DNA of 64,000 nucleotides from Vogesella margarita (GTDB lineage Bacteria > Pseudomonadota > Gammaproteobacteria > Burkholderiales > Chromobacteriaceae), in contig NZ_JAQQLE010000004.1 in the NCBI RefSeq assembly GCF_028548475.1, forward strand, positions 62,001 to 126,000, given 5' to 3'. A program made the translations under genes and the position numbers. Below the pieces are notes generated by a model. It did not search any database. It saw only the letters and a list, made by a program, of their open reading frames with translations, and was not told the DNA's origin. This document shows positions 8,460 to 18,548 of the stretch, one piece after another. Numbering within the stretch: the stretch's first letter is position 1; each line of letters begins with the position of its first letter.

Positions 8460-9155
8460 ATGTCTAGCCTGCCGCAAGATCCCTATCCCGATCCCTACCA
8501 CGCCGCCAGCCGGCATCTGGCCGCCATCGACGCCGACTGGGCGCAGCTGGTGGCCACGGTCGGCCACTGCCGGCTGCAGCCCAAGCCGGCGCGCGAGCCG
8601 TACGAGGCGCTGCTGCGCGCCGTCGCCTACCAGCAACTGCACGTGCGCGCCGGCGATGCCATGCTGGCGCGGCTGCTGGCCTGCCAGCCGCAGCAGGCTT
8701 TCCCGACGCCGGCGCAACTGCTGGCGCTGGACGCCGGGCAATTGCGCGGCTGCGGCTTTTCGGGGCGCAAGGCCGCCACCATCCACGCCATCGCTGCCGC
8801 CACACTGGACGGCCGCGTGCCATCGCGGCAGGAGGCGGCGCAGCTATCCGACGACGCGCTGATCGAACGGCTGGTGACCCTGCCGGGTATCGGCCGCTGG
8901 ACGGTGGAGATGCTGCTACTCTACACGCTGGCACGGCCGGACATCCTGCCGGTCGATGACTTCGGCGTGCGCGAGGGCTACCGTTTCCTGAAAGCGCTGC
9001 CGGCGCTGCCCGGCCGCCGCGAACTGCTGGCCGCCACCGCCGCCTGCAGCCCCTACCGCAGCGTCGCGACCTGGTATCTGTGGCAGGTGCCGAGCCTCGC
9101 CGACTACCAGCCGCGACCGGGCAAGCGCCGCGCAGCGGCGGCCGGCACCGGCTGA
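8460..9155 (+). CDS. alkA: DNA-3-methyladenine glycosylase II (AlkA-like)
   Basis: A 231-residue HhH-GPD glycosylase that excises alkylated bases. The helix-hairpin-helix is 'LPGIGRWTVEMLLLYTLARP' (141-160), followed by the catalytic Asp166/167 in 'LPVDDFGVREG'. It lacks the N-terminal TBP-like domain of E. coli AlkA, like the short AlkA forms common in proteobacteria. The start is chosen at ATG 8460. No good ribosome-binding site is visible, and an earlier in-frame start cannot be excluded. Divergent from ada-alkB, so it likely belongs to the same alkylation response. Confidence 0.85.
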   Translation: MSSLPQDPYPDPYHAASRHLAAIDADWAQLVATVGHCRLQPKPAREPYEALLRAVAYQQLHVRAGDAMLARLLACQPQQAFPTPAQLLALDAGQLRGCGFSGRKAATIHAIAAATLDGRVPSRQEAAQLSDDALIERLVTLPGIGRWTVEMLLLYTLARPDILPVDDFGVREGYRFLKALPALPGRRELLAATAACSPYRSVATWYLWQVPSLADYQPRPGKRRAAAAGTG

Positions 9156-9159
9156 CGCA

Positions 9160-9173
9160 AAGGTTGGCCGCAA
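9160..9173 (+). repeat. DUS-like 14-mer, G variant
   Basis: Complete match five bases after the alkA stop and directly before the terminator stem. Confidence 0.8.
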
Positions 9174-9174
9174 T

Positions 9175-9212
9175 AAAAAACCGCCTGTCCGGCAAGCCGG
9201 ACAGGCGGTTTG
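9175..9212. terminator. Bidirectional terminator, alkA / pnp
   Basis: Perfect 16-base arms 9178-9193 and 9196-9211 around a 2-base AA gap. A-rich on the left and T-rich on the right, so it serves both convergent genes. Confidence 0.9.
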
Positions 9213-9233
9213 TTCATGCGCTAGCGAACGGGA

Positions 9234-11378
9234 TCAGGCGCCGGTTTTCAGGCCGAAAGCCGCGTCGCCGCTGGGAGCCGCCGCCGGATTGTCCAGCAGT
9301 GCCTTGATCGACAGACGCACGCGACCGCGGTCGTCCATCTCGATCGCTTTCACTTTCACGATCTGGCCTTCCTGCAGGTAGTCGGCCACGTTCTTGATGC
9401 GCTCGTGGGCGATCTGGGAGATGTGCACCAGACCATCCTTGCCCGGCATGATGGACACGATGGCGCCGACGTTGTTGTCGAGGATCTTCACTACCGGACC
9501 TTCGTACACCTTGCCCACTTCCACTTCGGCAGTGATCTCTTCGATGCGCTGCTTGGCGGCTTCCGCGCTCTCGGTCGAAACCGAAGCGATGGTGATGGTG
9601 CCGTCTTCGCCGATGTTGATCTCGCAACCGGTGTCCTTGGTGATGGCGCGGATGGTTTCGCCGCCCTTGCCGATCACTTCGCGGATTTTCTCCGGGTTGA
9701 TCTTCATCACGTACAGGCGTGGCGCGTGGTTCGACAGCTCTTGCGGGCCTTCGATCGCCTCTTTCATGTGACCGAGAATGTGAACGCGACCTTCCTTGGC
9801 CTGTTCCAGCGCGATCTGCATGATTTCCTTGGTGATGCCCTGGATCTTGATGTCCATCTGCAGCGCGGTGATGCCTGCGGCAGTACCGGCCACCTTGAAG
9901 TCCATGTCGCCCAGGTGATCTTCGTCACCCAGAATGTCGGTCAGCACCGCGAAGCGGTTGCCTTCCAGGATCAGACCCATGGCGATACCGGCCACGTGCG
10001 CCTTCAACGGTACACCGGCGGACAGCAGCGACAGGCAGCCGCCGCACACGGAAGCCATCGACGAGGAGCCGTTGGATTCGGTGATTTCCGACACGATACG
10101 CATGGTGTAGCCGAAGTCGGCTTCCGATGGCAGCACCTGTGCCAGTGCGCGCTTGGCCAGACGGCCGTGGCCGATTTCGCGGCGCTTCGGCGGGCCCATG
10201 CGGCCGGCTTCACCGGTGGAGTACGGCGGGAAGTTGTAGTGCAGCATGAAGCGGTCGGTGTACTCACCGGCCAGCGCGTCGATGATCTGCTCGTCACGCT
10301 TGGTGCCCAGCGTGGTGGTCACGATAGCCTGGGTTTCACCACGGGTGAACAGCGCGGAGCCGTGTACACGCGGCAGCACGCCGGTGCGGATGGCGATCGG
10401 ACGCACGGTGCGGGTGTCGCGACCGTCGATACGCGGCTCGCCGGCCAGGATCTGGCCACGCACGATTTCGGCTTCCAGCGACTTGAAGATGCCCTTGATC
10501 TCGTTGGCCACCAGGGTGTCGGTGTCTTCGGTGATCAGCGCGCTCTTCACCGCGCTCCAGGCCGCGCCCAGTGCTTCGGAGCGGGCGCCCTTCTGGCGGA
10601 TGCGGAAGGCGTTGGCGATCATTTCGCCGGAGATGTCGCGGATCTTGGCGATCAGCTCGTCGTTCTGGGCCGGGGCTTCCCAGTCCCACATTACCGGATT
10701 CACTTCATCGGCGAATTCGTTGATGGCGTTGATCGCGGCCTGCATCTGCTCGTGGCCGAACACCACGCCGCCCAGCATCACGGCTTCGGACAGCTCGCGG
10801 GCTTCGGATTCCACCATCAGTACCGCGCGCTGGGTACCAGCCACCACCAGATCCATTTCCGAGGTTTCCAGCTCGGTCTTGGTCGGGTTCAGGATGTACT
10901 CGCCGTTGGCGTAACCGACGCGGGCGGCACCGATCGGGCCGTTGAACGGCAGGCCGGAGATGGCCAGCGCAGCGGAGGCACCGATCATCGCCGGAATGTC
11001 GGAATCCACTTCCGGGTTCAGCGACATCACGGTGGCCACGATCTGCACGTCGTGGTAGAAGCCATCCGGGAACAGCGGACGGATCGGACGGTCGATCAGG
11101 CGGCTGGTCAGGATTTCCTTCTCGGACTGCTTGCCTTCACGCTTGAAGAAGCCGCCCGGGATCTTGCCGGCAGCGTAGGTACGCTCCAGGTAGTCCACGG
11201 TCAGCGGGAAGAAGTCCTGACCCGGCTTGACGTTCTTGGAGCCGACAACCGATACCAGTACCACGGTATCTTCAACGGTAACGACTACGGCGCCGGAGGC
11301 CTGACGGGCCACTTCGCCGGTTTCCAGGGTCACGGTGTGGCGACCGAACTGGAACGATTTGCTAACTTTATTAAACAC
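9234..11378 (-). CDS. pnp: Polyribonucleotide nucleotidyltransferase (PNPase)
   Basis: A 714-residue 3'-5' phosphorolytic exoribonuclease of the RNA degradosome. It has two RNase PH-like cores, a KH domain ('[15 protein letters not shown]') near 555-615 and a C-terminal S1 domain ('[19 protein letters not shown]') near 620-690. The start is the GTG at 11376-11378, preceded by AAAGGAA at good spacing. The protein then begins '[16 protein letters not shown]', the normal N-terminus of the family. It is the last gene of the rimP-nusA-infB-rbfA-truB-rpsO-pnp block. A terminator after rpsO separates it, so it may also have its own promoter in the 160-bp gap. Confidence 0.97.
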   Translation of the reverse strand: MFNKVSKSFQFGRHTVTLETGEVARQASGAVVVTVEDTVVLVSVVGSKNVKPGQDFFPLTVDYLERTYAAGKIPGGFFKREGKQSEKEILTSRLIDRPIRPLFPDGFYHDVQIVATVMSLNPEVDSDIPAMIGASAALAISGLPFNGPIGAARVGYANGEYILNPTKTELETSEMDLVVAGTQRAVLMVESEARELSEAVMLGGVVFGHEQMQAAINAINEFADEVNPVMWDWEAPAQNDELIAKIRDISGEMIANAFRIRQKGARSEALGAAWSAVKSALITEDTDTLVANEIKGIFKSLEAEIVRGQILAGEPRIDGRDTRTVRPIAIRTGVLPRVHGSALFTRGETQAIVTTTLGTKRDEQIIDALAGEYTDRFMLHYNFPPYSTGEAGRMGPPKRREIGHGRLAKRALAQVLPSEADFGYTMRIVSEITESNGSSSMASVCGGCLSLLSAGVPLKAHVAGIAMGLILEGNRFAVLTDILGDEDHLGDMDFKVAGTAAGITALQMDIKIQGITKEIMQIALEQAKEGRVHILGHMKEAIEGPQELSNHAPRLYVMKINPEKIREVIGKGGETIRAITKDTGCEINIGEDGTITIASVSTESAEAAKQRIEEITAEVEVGKVYEGPVVKILDNNVGAIVSIMPGKDGLVHISQIAHERIKNVADYLQEGQIVKVKAIEMDDRGRVRLSIKALLDNPAAAPSGDAAFGLKTGA

Positions 11379-11500
11379 GTGAGGTTTCCTTTGACTTAAG
11401 GAATAGAACTTGCAACGGGAACCCCTAGCAATCAACACCGTAACCGATACCGATTCCTAGAGGCTCCCCCCGTTGACTCAATAAGATACTGCAGAAACGA

Positions 11501-11527
11501 AAAAGTCGCAGACAGGCTGCGACTTTT
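11501..11527 (-). terminator. Intrinsic terminator after rpsO
   Basis: Arms AAAAGTCGCA (11501-11510) and TGCGACTTTT (11518-11527). In the minus direction it is followed by TCGTTTC after the T-run in the stem. It lies between rpsO and pnp and probably sets the ratio between them. Confidence 0.8.
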
Positions 11528-11542
11528 CCGAATTTAAACCGA

Positions 11543-11812
11543 TTACTTACGCAGACCCAGACGAGCGATCAGAGCGCGGTAGCCAGCGACGTCGGTGCGC
11601 TTGAGGTAGTCAAGCAGGCGACGACGGGAGCTAACCAGTTTCAGCAGGCCGCGACGGCTGTGATGATCCTTGGTGTTCGCTTTGAAGTGCGGGGTCAGAT
11701 CGTTGATACGAGCGGTCAGCAGGGCTACCTGAACTTCGGTAGAACCGGTGTCGCCTTCCTGGCGCTGGTAGTCTTTAACGATCTGTGCTTTTTGAGCGGC
11801 GGTCATTGCCAT
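11543..11812 (-). CDS. rpsO: 30S ribosomal protein S15
   Basis: An 89-residue S15, an early-binding protein of the 30S platform that contacts 16S rRNA and the 23S bridge. The start is ATG 11812 ('[16 protein letters not shown]'), with GGAG nine bases upstream; an upstream in-frame extension would be non-native. '[16 protein letters not shown]' and '[22 protein letters not shown]' are diagnostic. The 75-bp leader from truB contains a small GGGTG/CACCC hairpin and CCGATATCGG, a place where S15 autocontrol could act, although that is inference. Confidence 0.98.
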   Translation of the reverse strand: MAMTAAQKAQIVKDYQRQEGDTGSTEVQVALLTARINDLTPHFKANTKDHHSRRGLLKLVSSRRRLLDYLKRTDVAGYRALIARLGLRK

Positions 11813-11887
11813 AATAATAAACTCCGATATCGGTTTAGGGTGTTGCCACCCGACAAGTGTTGCGAGCCGAAACCCATCCACACTTCA

Positions 11888-12811
11888 CTATTCGGTTGCC
11901 GGAGCAACCATCACCCGTACCGGTTGAAGCAAACCGTCTTCCGTTGCCTCCGCCAGTCCGAGAAACTCGCGTGTTTGCGCGTGGTAAACACGAAAGCGCT
12001 GCATTGTCGCACAGTTTTCGGCCCCGCGCACGGCTTGGCCGTGACAAAAGCGGCGCGCGTCTTCTGCGGCCAACGTTTGCTCGGGGAAATGCGACACCAG
12101 GATATCCACCGGCAGCAGCAGGCCGTCGCGCGCCTCGCGCGGCAAGGCTTCGATCGCTTCCAGCGTATGCGCCTCCTCCAGCCGGAAGCCGCCGGTGGTG
12201 GTGCGGCGCAGGCCGGTGAGGTGCGCGCCGCAGCCGAGGCGCTCGCCCACGTCCTGTGCCAGGGTGCGGATATAGGTACCCTTGCTGCACAGCACCTCGA
12301 TCACCGCGGTATCGACGCCGTCAAAGGACAGCAGCTTGATCTCATGGATGGTGACCTCGCGCCCGGCCCGCTCGATCTCGATGCCCTCGCGCGCATACTC
12401 GTACAGCGGCCGCCCCTGGAATTTCAGCGCCGAATACATCGGCGGCACCTGGGTGATCACGCCGCAGAATGCGGCCAACGTTTGCTCCAGCGCTGCGCGG
12501 TCAAACGCCACCGGCCGCTCGACGACCACCTCGCCCTCGATATCACCGGTGGTGGTGACCTGGCCGAACTTGACGGTGGCGCGGTAGCCCTTGTCGGCAT
12601 CCAGCAGATAGGACGAGAACTTGGTCGCCTCCCCGAAGCACACCGGCAGCAGGCCGGTCGCCAGCGGATCGAGCACGCCGGTATGGCCGGCCTTGGCCGC
12701 GCTGTACAGCCAGCGCGCCTTTTGCAGGGCACCGTTGGAGCTGACGTCGTAAGGCTTGTCCAGCAGCAGCACGCCGTTGATCGGCAGTTTCACCCGACGT
12801 GGTGCGCTCAT
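11888..12811 (-). CDS. truB: tRNA pseudouridine(55) synthase
   Basis: A 307-residue enzyme that makes pseudouridine 55 in the T-loop of tRNAs. Catalytic Asp48 is in 'AGHTGVLDPLATGLL'. The 'KPYDVSSNGAL' and 'YSALKFQGRPLYEYAREG' motifs are present, and a PUA-like C-terminus follows from about 245. Its start overlaps the rbfA stop by 4 bp (ATGA), so it is translationally coupled. The gene carries two minus-strand copies of the genome-wide 13-mer (12065 and 12470), both read as Gln-Thr-Leu-Ala-Ala. Confidence 0.97.
   Translation of the reverse strand: MSAPRRVKLPINGVLLLDKPYDVSSNGALQKARWLYSAAKAGHTGVLDPLATGLLPVCFGEATKFSSYLLDADKGYRATVKFGQVTTTGDIEGEVVVERPVAFDRAALEQTLAAFCGVITQVPPMYSALKFQGRPLYEYAREGIEIERAGREVTIHEIKLLSFDGVDTAVIEVLCSKGTYIRTLAQDVGERLGCGAHLTGLRRTTTGGFRLEEAHTLEAIEALPREARDGLLLPVDILVSHFPEQTLAAEDARRFCHGQAVRGAENCATMQRFRVYHAQTREFLGLAEATEDGLLQPVRVMVAPATE
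12065..12077 (-). repeat. DUS-like element, 13-base match (C variant)
   Basis: Inside truB, read as Thr-Leu-Ala-Ala; the last A of the 14-mer is not conserved. Confidence 0.65.
12470..12482 (-). repeat. DUS-like element, 13-base match (C variant)
   Basis: A second copy inside truB, again in the Thr-Leu-Ala-Ala frame, about 400 bp from the first. Confidence 0.65.
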
Positions 12812-13269
12812 GCCTTGTCGCCAGCCTCGTCGTCCGCATCATCCGCGTCGTCAAGCGGCTCGTCGCCCTCGGCTTCGTCCGCGTCGCTGTCGGTGCCCTG
12901 GGCCACCGTCACCGCCGTGCCGTTGACCTCATCGATCAGGCGGCTCATGTACACACCACGCTCGATGGAGTCGTCGTAGATGAAGTGCAGCTGCGGCGTG
13001 GTGAAAATCTGCAGCACCTTGCCGATGCCGTTGCGCAGGTAACCGGCGGCGCTTTCCAGCGCTTCCTGGGTGATCTCGCGCTTGCCCTCTTCCATCACCG
13101 TGTAGAACACCTTGGCGTGGGAGTAGTCGCGGGTCACGTCCACCGCAGTGATGGTGACCCAGCCGACGCGCGGGTCCTTCAGACCCTTGCGGATCAGTTC
13201 GGCCAGCTCGCGCTGGATTTGCTCGGCGATGCGGTCCGAGCGGGAGAAACCTTTTTTGGCTTTGGCCAT
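12808..13269 (-). CDS. rbfA: Ribosome-binding factor A
   Basis: A 153-residue small-subunit maturation and cold-adaptation factor with a single KH-like domain (about 1-115): 'DRIAEQIQRELAELI', 'DPRVGWVTITAVDVTRDYSHAKV', 'RNGIGKVLQIFTTPQLHFIYDDSIERG'. The tail after 125 is a strongly acidic Asp/Glu run and longer than in E. coli RbfA. The start is ATG 13269 ('MAKAKKGFSRSDRI'); the frame continues four codons upstream, but the family begins here. The 180-bp gap to infB holds a hairpin repeat and a terminator, unusual within this operon. Confidence 0.95.
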   Translation of the reverse strand: MAKAKKGFSRSDRIAEQIQRELAELIRKGLKDPRVGWVTITAVDVTRDYSHAKVFYTVMEEGKREITQEALESAAGYLRNGIGKVLQIFTTPQLHFIYDDSIERGVYMSRLIDEVNGTAVTVAQGTDSDADEAEGDEPLDDADDADDEAGDKA

Positions 13270-13289
13270 GATTGCAAACACCTATTGGG

Positions 13290-13377
13290 CCACGAACACC
13301 ACGAAAGAACACGAAGCCGCTGCACCCTTGCGGACAAAGCACAGCAAGCTGTTCGTGTGTTTTCGTGGGTTTCGTGG
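13290..13377. repeat. CACGAA-type intergenic hairpin repeat
   Basis: About 26 bp at each end form an inverted repeat: 13290-13315 begins CCACGAACACCACGAAAG, and 13352-13377 ends TTTCGTGGGTTTCGTGG. Each arm holds repeated CACGAA units. Similar CACGAA-rich intergenic repeats are scattered in many bacterial genomes. Here it sits between infB and rbfA, and transcribed through it would form a long hairpin. Confidence 0.65.
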
Positions 13378-13390
13378 CAGATAAAACTCA

Positions 13391-13435
13391 AAAAGGCGGG
13401 GCAAGGCCGGCCTTGCGGCCAACCTTGCTCCCGCC
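13391..13435 (-). terminator. Intrinsic terminator between infB and rbfA
   Basis: On the minus strand the stem is GGCGGG-A-GCAAGG paired with CCTTGC-C-CCGCC, followed by TTTTTGAGTTTTAT. One copy of the 14-mer element (13413-13426) forms one side of the loop and upper stem. It falls inside an operon that is normally continuous. Confidence 0.7.
13413..13426 (-). repeat. DUS-like 14-mer, G variant
   Basis: Complete match within the infB-rbfA terminator hairpin. Confidence 0.8.
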
Positions 13436-13448
13436 CCTAACCACCGTC

Positions 13449-16394
13449 TTACAGTGTACGAGCCACTTCGACGATTTCGAATACTTCCAGCTGATCGCCT
13501 TCCTGGATGTCGTTGAAGTTTTTCAGCATCAGGCCACACTCGTAACCCTGACGCACTTCCTTGACGTCGTCCTTGAAGCGCTTGAGCGAGTCGAGTTCGC
13601 CGGTGTGCACCACCACGTTGTGACGGATGAGACGCACGTTGGCCGAACGCTTGATGATACCGTCGGTAACCATACAACCGGCGATATTGCCCACCTTGGA
13701 CACCGAGATAACCTGACGAATCTCGACGGTACCCAGTATCTGCTCCTTCTTCTCCGGAGCGAGCATGCCGGACATGGCCGCCTTCACGTCGTCCACCACA
13801 TCGTAAATGATGTTGTAGTAACGGATCTCGACGCCTTCGCTCTCCGCCAGCTTGCGGGCGGCGGCATCGGCACGGGCGTTAAAGCCCACCACGATGGCCT
13901 TGGACGCGATCGCCAGGTTGATGTCGGATTCGGAAATGCCGCCCACACCGGAGTGCAGGATGTTGACGCGCACTTCGTCGGTCGACAGTTTCTGCAGACT
14001 GTGTGCCAGCGCTTCGTAGGAACCCTGCACGTCGGCCTTGATGATCAGCGACATGCTCTGCACTTCGCCTTCCGCCATCTGGGCAAACATGTTTTCCAGC
14101 TTGGCCGCCTGCTGCTTGGCCAGACGCACGTCACGGTACTTGCCGGCACGGAACAGCGCGATTTCGCGCGCCTTGCGCTCGTCGGTCAGTACCATCGCAT
14201 CTTCACCAGCGGACGGCACGTCGGACAGACCCAGGATTTCCACCGGAATCGATGGACCGGCTTCGTCGATCTGCTTGCCGTTCTCGTCGATCATGGCGCG
14301 AACGCGACCGAAGGCGGTACCGGCCAGAATCACGTCGCCCTTCTTCAGGGTACCGGACTGCACCAGCAGCGTGGACACCGGGCCGCGGCCCTTGTCCAGA
14401 CGCGCTTCGACGATCACACCCTTGGCTGGCGCATTGACCGGCGAGGTCAGTTCCAGCACTTCGGCTTGCAGCAGGATGCTTTCCAGCAGCGAGTCGATGC
14501 CCTGACCGGTTTTTGCCGACACTTCGACAAACATGGTGTCGCCACCCCAGTCTTCCGGCACCACTTCGTGGGCAACCAGTTCCTGACGCAGACGCTCGAC
14601 GTTGGCCTCTGGCTTATCGATCTTGTTCACGGCCACCACGATCGGCACGCCGGCCGCTTTGGCGTGGTGAATCGCTTCGATCGTTTGCGGCATCACGCCG
14701 TCGTCGGCAGCAACCACCAGAATCACGATGTCGGTCGCCTTGGCACCACGAGCACGCATCGCGGTAAACGCTTCGTGACCCGGGGTATCGAGGAAGGTCA
14801 CCACACCGCGCGGCGTTTCCACGTGGTAGGCACCGATGTGCTGGGTAATGCCGCCGGCTTCGCCGGAGGCTACCTTGGCGCGACGGATGTAGTCGAGCAA
14901 GGAGGTCTTACCGTGGTCGACGTGACCCATCACGGTCACTACCGGCGGACGCGGCAGCGCCTCGGCGGCTTCGGCCACTTCATCCTTGTCCAGGTACGCT
15001 TCCGGATCGTCCGCCTGGGCGGCCTTGCCGACGTGGCCCATTTCTTCCACGATGATCAGCGCGGTTTCCTGGTCCAGCACCTGGTTGATGGTCACCATCA
15101 TGCCCATCTTCATCAGCACCTTGATCACCTCAGCAGCCTTGACTGCCATCTTGTGAGCGAGGTCGCCAACGGTGATGGTTTCCGGCACCAGCACTTCGTG
15201 CACGATAGGCTCGGTCGGCGCCTGGAACGCGTGGGCGTTGTTGCTGTTCTTGTGCTTGCCACCCTTGCGGCTCTTCCAGTCATTGCTGGCATCACCACCG
15301 CGGGTCTTCAGGCCTTTGCCTTTTTTGCCGTCATTCCAGTCACGGCCACCGGCACCACCTTTTTTCGCCGGACCACGACGGGCATCACCGGCCGGCGCCG
15401 GAGCGGCGGCAGGAGCACCAGCCGGCGCCGGACGTGCAGGCGCCGCACCAGCTGCCGGGCGGGCACCCGCACCGGCAGGACGGCCTGCGCCACCCTGACC
15501 CGGACGCTGACCTGCAGCACCGGCAGGACGCTGACCACCTTGCGGACGGGCACCGTCGGTACGGGCGCCGTCACGACCGCCAGCAGCAGGCTGCATGCGC
15601 GGCTGGGTTGGCTTGGCAGAGCGTGGCATGTCTTCGGTACGTGCAGCAGGTTTGGCTTCCACCGGAGCCGGCTTGGCGACCGGTGCCGGCGCTGCGGCTT
15701 CCAGACGGGCGGCGGTACGGCGGGCTTCACGCTCCTGCTTTTCACGCATCAGCGCTTGCTGACGGGCGCGGAATTCGGCCTGACGAGCTTCTTCCGCTGC
15801 GCGGGAGGCCAGTTCGGCCTCGGACAGGATCGATGCCGGACGGCTGAGCGTCGGCTGTTTCACCGGTGCTGCCGGCGTTTCCGCTGCGGCAGGCTTGGCT
15901 TCCGCCTTGGTTTCCGGCGCTTTTTCGGCTGGCTTGTCGGCCTTGACGGCAACCGGCTTGGCTTCCGCCGGTTTGGCTTCGACCGGCTTCGCCGCTTCCA
16001 CCTTGACCGGCTCGGCAACGACTACCGGCTCCGGCTTGGCTTCTACCACCGGTGCGGCAACGGCTACCGGCTCGGCTACCACAGGGGCAGCAACGGCTTT
16101 CGGCGCCTCGTCTTCCGGACGCACGAACACGCGCTTCTTACGGGTTTCCACCTTCACCGTGCTACCCGTTGCGCTCTGCACTTCGGAAGTCTGCTTGCGG
16201 GTCAGGGTGACCTGATTCGCATCGCGGGCACCGTGCGACGTTTTCAGGAAGTCCAGCAAACGCTTCTTGTCACCCTCGGTCAGGGTTTCTTCCAGGCCGC
16301 GCTTGGCGACACCAGCCTTGTTCAACTGCTCAACGAGCCTTTCAGGAGAAAGGCCAAGCTCACTGGCAAACTGCTTAATATTTGTCAAAACCAT
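13449..16394 (-). CDS. infB: Translation initiation factor IF-2
   Basis: A 981-residue GTPase that brings fMet-tRNA to the 30S subunit and drives subunit joining. The N-terminal IF2-N domain is '[20 protein letters not shown]'. A long Ala/Pro/Lys/Gly-rich linker follows (about 90-370), then a second IF2-N motif. The G domain has '[14 protein letters not shown]' (G1), 'DTPGHEAF' (G3) and 'NKIDKPEA' (G4). Domains II-IV end in '[23 protein letters not shown]'. Start at ATG 16394 with TTAGGA upstream. It lies 36 bp after nusA, as in most proteobacteria. Confidence 0.97.
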   Translation of the reverse strand: MVLTNIKQFASELGLSPERLVEQLNKAGVAKRGLEETLTEGDKKRLLDFLKTSHGARDANQVTLTRKQTSEVQSATGSTVKVETRKKRVFVRPEDEAPKAVAAPVVAEPVAVAAPVVEAKPEPVVVAEPVKVEAAKPVEAKPAEAKPVAVKADKPAEKAPETKAEAKPAAAETPAAPVKQPTLSRPASILSEAELASRAAEEARQAEFRARQQALMREKQEREARRTAARLEAAAPAPVAKPAPVEAKPAARTEDMPRSAKPTQPRMQPAAGGRDGARTDGARPQGGQRPAGAAGQRPGQGGAGRPAGAGARPAAGAAPARPAPAGAPAAAPAPAGDARRGPAKKGGAGGRDWNDGKKGKGLKTRGGDASNDWKSRKGGKHKNSNNAHAFQAPTEPIVHEVLVPETITVGDLAHKMAVKAAEVIKVLMKMGMMVTINQVLDQETALIIVEEMGHVGKAAQADDPEAYLDKDEVAEAAEALPRPPVVTVMGHVDHGKTSLLDYIRRAKVASGEAGGITQHIGAYHVETPRGVVTFLDTPGHEAFTAMRARGAKATDIVILVVAADDGVMPQTIEAIHHAKAAGVPIVVAVNKIDKPEANVERLRQELVAHEVVPEDWGGDTMFVEVSAKTGQGIDSLLESILLQAEVLELTSPVNAPAKGVIVEARLDKGRGPVSTLLVQSGTLKKGDVILAGTAFGRVRAMIDENGKQIDEAGPSIPVEILGLSDVPSAGEDAMVLTDERKAREIALFRAGKYRDVRLAKQQAAKLENMFAQMAEGEVQSMSLIIKADVQGSYEALAHSLQKLSTDEVRVNILHSGVGGISESDINLAIASKAIVVGFNARADAAARKLAESEGVEIRYYNIIYDVVDDVKAAMSGMLAPEKKEQILGTVEIRQVISVSKVGNIAGCMVTDGIIKRSANVRLIRHNVVVHTGELDSLKRFKDDVKEVRQGYECGLMLKNFNDIQEGDQLEVFEIVEVARTL

Positions 16395-16430
16395 GCGTAT
16401 TCCTAATTCCTCTAGCAATCGTTCCGGGCC

Positions 16431-17909
16431 TTACTGGTCAAACCAGTGCTCACGAGCCTTCATAATCAAGGCGCGGGCAGCCTCGGACTCCATGCCGGTC
16501 ATGTCGACCAGATCGTCAACGGCGAGATCGGCCAGGTCGTCACGGTTAGTCACGCCGTTTTCGGCCAGCTTGCGCAAGAGCTCGGCATCCAGACCTTCCA
16601 GATCCTTGAGCTCGTCGGCCACTTCTTCCACTTTTTCTTCCGAGGCAATGGCCAGGGTCAGGATGGCATCGCGGGCCCGGCTGCGCAGTTCATTCACCAG
16701 CGCATCGTCGAAACCTTCGATTTCCAGCATTTCCGCCACTGGCACATACGCCACTTCTTCCAGCGTAGCAAAACCTTCCTGCACCAGCAGGTTGGCCATG
16801 TCTTCATCGACACCAAGATGCTGAATGAAGTGCTCACGCAGCTTGGCATCTTCTTCCAGATGCTTTTCTTCCGCTTCGGTCACGGTCAGGATGTTCAGTC
16901 CCCAGCCGGTCAGTTCGGCAGCCAGCTTCACGTTCTGGCCGCTGCGGCCGATGGCCAGTGCCAGCTGTTCTTCCTCGACCACCACGTCCATATTGTGGTT
17001 GTCTTCGTCGATCATGATGCGGTTGACTTCGGCAGGCGACAGCGCGTTGATGACGAACTGGGCAGGGTCCGGCGACCACAGCACGATGTCGATGCGCTCG
17101 CCGGCCAGCTCCTGGGTCACCGCCTGCACGCGCGAACCGCGCATGCCGATGCAGGTGCCTTGCGGATCCAGACGCGGATCGTTGGACTTCACCGCCATCT
17201 TGGCGCGCAGGCCAGGATCACGTGCAGCTTCCTTGATCTCCAGTGTGCCTTCCTCGATTTCCGGCACTTCCAGCTCGAACAGCTGCACCAGGAATTCGCG
17301 GGCGGTACGCGACAGGATCAGCTGCGGACCACGGCCCTGACGGTCGACACGCATCAGGTAGGCCTTGACGCGGTCACCGACACGCAGGTTTTCCTTGGGG
17401 ATCATCTGGTCACGCGGCAGCACCGCTTCCAGACGACCGCACTCGACGATGGCATTGCCGCGTTCGATACGCTTGATGGTACCGACCACGATGCTCTCGC
17501 GACGCTGCAGGAATTCGTTCAGCAGCTGTTCACGCTCGGCGTCGCGGATTTTCTGCAGGATGACCTGTTTGGCGGCCTGGGCACCGATACGGCCGAACTC
17601 GACCGCTTCCATCGGTTCTTCGATCACGCCGTGCAGCTCGATGGACGGATCACGCTCGCGCGCCTCTTCCAGGCTCAGCTCGCGGTCTTCGAATTCCAGC
17701 GCTTCGGCATCGACCACGGTCCAGCGGCGGAAAGTATGGTACTGGCCGGTGTGGCGATCGATCTCGACACGGATATCCAGCTCGTCTTCATTGAACTTCT
17801 TTTTGGTCGCCGAGGCCAGGGCCAGTTCCAGCGCACCGAACACCACTTCACGGCTGACGTTCTTTTCACTTGCCAGTGCATCCACCAGCAACAAGATTTC
17901 ACGACTCAT
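16431..17909 (-). CDS. nusA: Transcription termination/antitermination factor NusA
   Basis: A 492-residue RNA polymerase-associated factor controlling pausing, termination and antitermination. N-terminal polymerase-binding domain (1-130), S1 domain ('[21 protein letters not shown]'-region, about 135-200, split here), KH1/KH2 ('[14 protein letters not shown]', '[19 protein letters not shown]'), and two C-terminal acidic repeats (about 355-490) as in E. coli. It follows rimP by 54 bp and precedes infB. Control of the operon by NusA itself is known in E. coli; here a leader hairpin before rimP offers a possible site. Confidence 0.97.
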   Translation of the reverse strand: MSREILLLVDALASEKNVSREVVFGALELALASATKKKFNEDELDIRVEIDRHTGQYHTFRRWTVVDAEALEFEDRELSLEEARERDPSIELHGVIEEPMEAVEFGRIGAQAAKQVILQKIRDAEREQLLNEFLQRRESIVVGTIKRIERGNAIVECGRLEAVLPRDQMIPKENLRVGDRVKAYLMRVDRQGRGPQLILSRTAREFLVQLFELEVPEIEEGTLEIKEAARDPGLRAKMAVKSNDPRLDPQGTCIGMRGSRVQAVTQELAGERIDIVLWSPDPAQFVINALSPAEVNRIMIDEDNHNMDVVVEEEQLALAIGRSGQNVKLAAELTGWGLNILTVTEAEEKHLEEDAKLREHFIQHLGVDEDMANLLVQEGFATLEEVAYVPVAEMLEIEGFDDALVNELRSRARDAILTLAIASEEKVEEVADELKDLEGLDAELLRKLAENGVTNRDDLADLAVDDLVDMTGMESEAARALIMKAREHWFDQ

Positions 17910-17963
17910 CCAACCCTCCGAATTTTTTCTTTACCTTATATATGCGGCCAACATCCTGCCCGA

Positions 17964-18392
17964 TCAGAACTCAGGCTCCAGCCTGGCTTTGTCGATATTG
18001 GACAGGGGAATGGCCACAATGCGACCATCTTCGAGCTGAAGCTGCAAAACGCTGTCCTGGATGCCCGCGATACGGCCCATGAAGCGTTTCTGCTGCTCGA
18101 CCGGCAAACGGGTTCTTACCTTGGCCAGGCTCCCCTGGAAGCGCACATAGTCCGCCTCCTTCTTCAAGGGGCGATCAAGGCCCGGCGAGGACACTTCCAG
18201 TCGGTCATAGTCGATGTTTTCAACCATGAACAGGCGTGTCAGGTGATTACTGGTGCTGACACAATCCTCGACCGTAATACCGCCTGGTTTGTCGATGAAT
18301 ACGCGGAAACCACCACCGGGGGTCAATTCAAAATCAACCAGTTCATACCCCAGACCGGGCAGCGTATTCTCAAGCAGCAAACGTACATCCAT
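17964..18392 (-). CDS. rimP: Ribosome maturation factor RimP
   Basis: A 142-residue protein needed for 30S assembly. The N-domain '[13 protein letters not shown]...[15 protein letters not shown]' and '[20 protein letters not shown]' are diagnostic; an SH3-like C-terminal domain follows. The start is ATG 18392 ('MDVRLLLE') by family alignment. ATG 18398, two codons earlier, is closer to a GGA and is an alternative. First gene of the nusA-infB operon. A consensus -10 lies at 18451-18456 and a perfect short hairpin just upstream of the start. Confidence 0.95.
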   Translation of the reverse strand: MDVRLLLENTLPGLGYELVDFELTPGGGFRVFIDKPGGITVEDCVSTSNHLTRLFMVENIDYDRLEVSSPGLDRPLKKEADYVRFQGSLAKVRTRLPVEQQKRFMGRIAGIQDSVLQLQLEDGRIVAIPLSNIDKARLEPEF

Positions 18393-18417
18393 GGGCATTC
18401 GATTCCAGAAATGAAAA

Positions 18418-18434
18418 ATGGGCGAACCGCCCAT
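18418..18434 (-). promoter_or_regulatory. Leader hairpin before rimP
   Basis: ATGGGCG and CGCCCAT pair perfectly around a 3-base loop. On the minus strand TTTTTCATTT follows immediately, 25 bases before the rimP start. It looks like a terminator or attenuator, but lies only about ten bases after the predicted transcription start. Confidence 0.5.
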
Positions 18435-18450
18435 CCCTTAAAATGGCGCG

Positions 18451-18479
18451 ATTATACCTGATTTCACGATAGATGAAAA
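18451..18479 (-). promoter_or_regulatory. Predicted sigma-70 promoter of the rimP-nusA-infB operon
   Basis: On the minus strand, -35 TTTTCA (18474-18479), a 17-bp spacer and a perfect -10 TATAAT (18451-18456). Confidence 0.65.
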
Positions 18480-18548
18480 CCAATGCGCCAAGTACATGCC
18501 GGTGCCCTCGCTTTGCACTGGCGGCGACATCCTGTACATTTGTATCGA

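Noticed and set aside
9405-11399. Long open frame on the plus strand opposite pnp (about 660 codons)
   Set aside because: It mirrors the codon pattern of pnp, has His/Asp/Gly-rich composition typical of antisense frames in GC-rich genes, and no family features.
13272-16406. About 1040-codon open frame opposite infB
   Set aside because: Antisense shadow of infB; low-complexity Thr/Arg/Gly stretches simply mirror the Ala/Pro/Lys linker.
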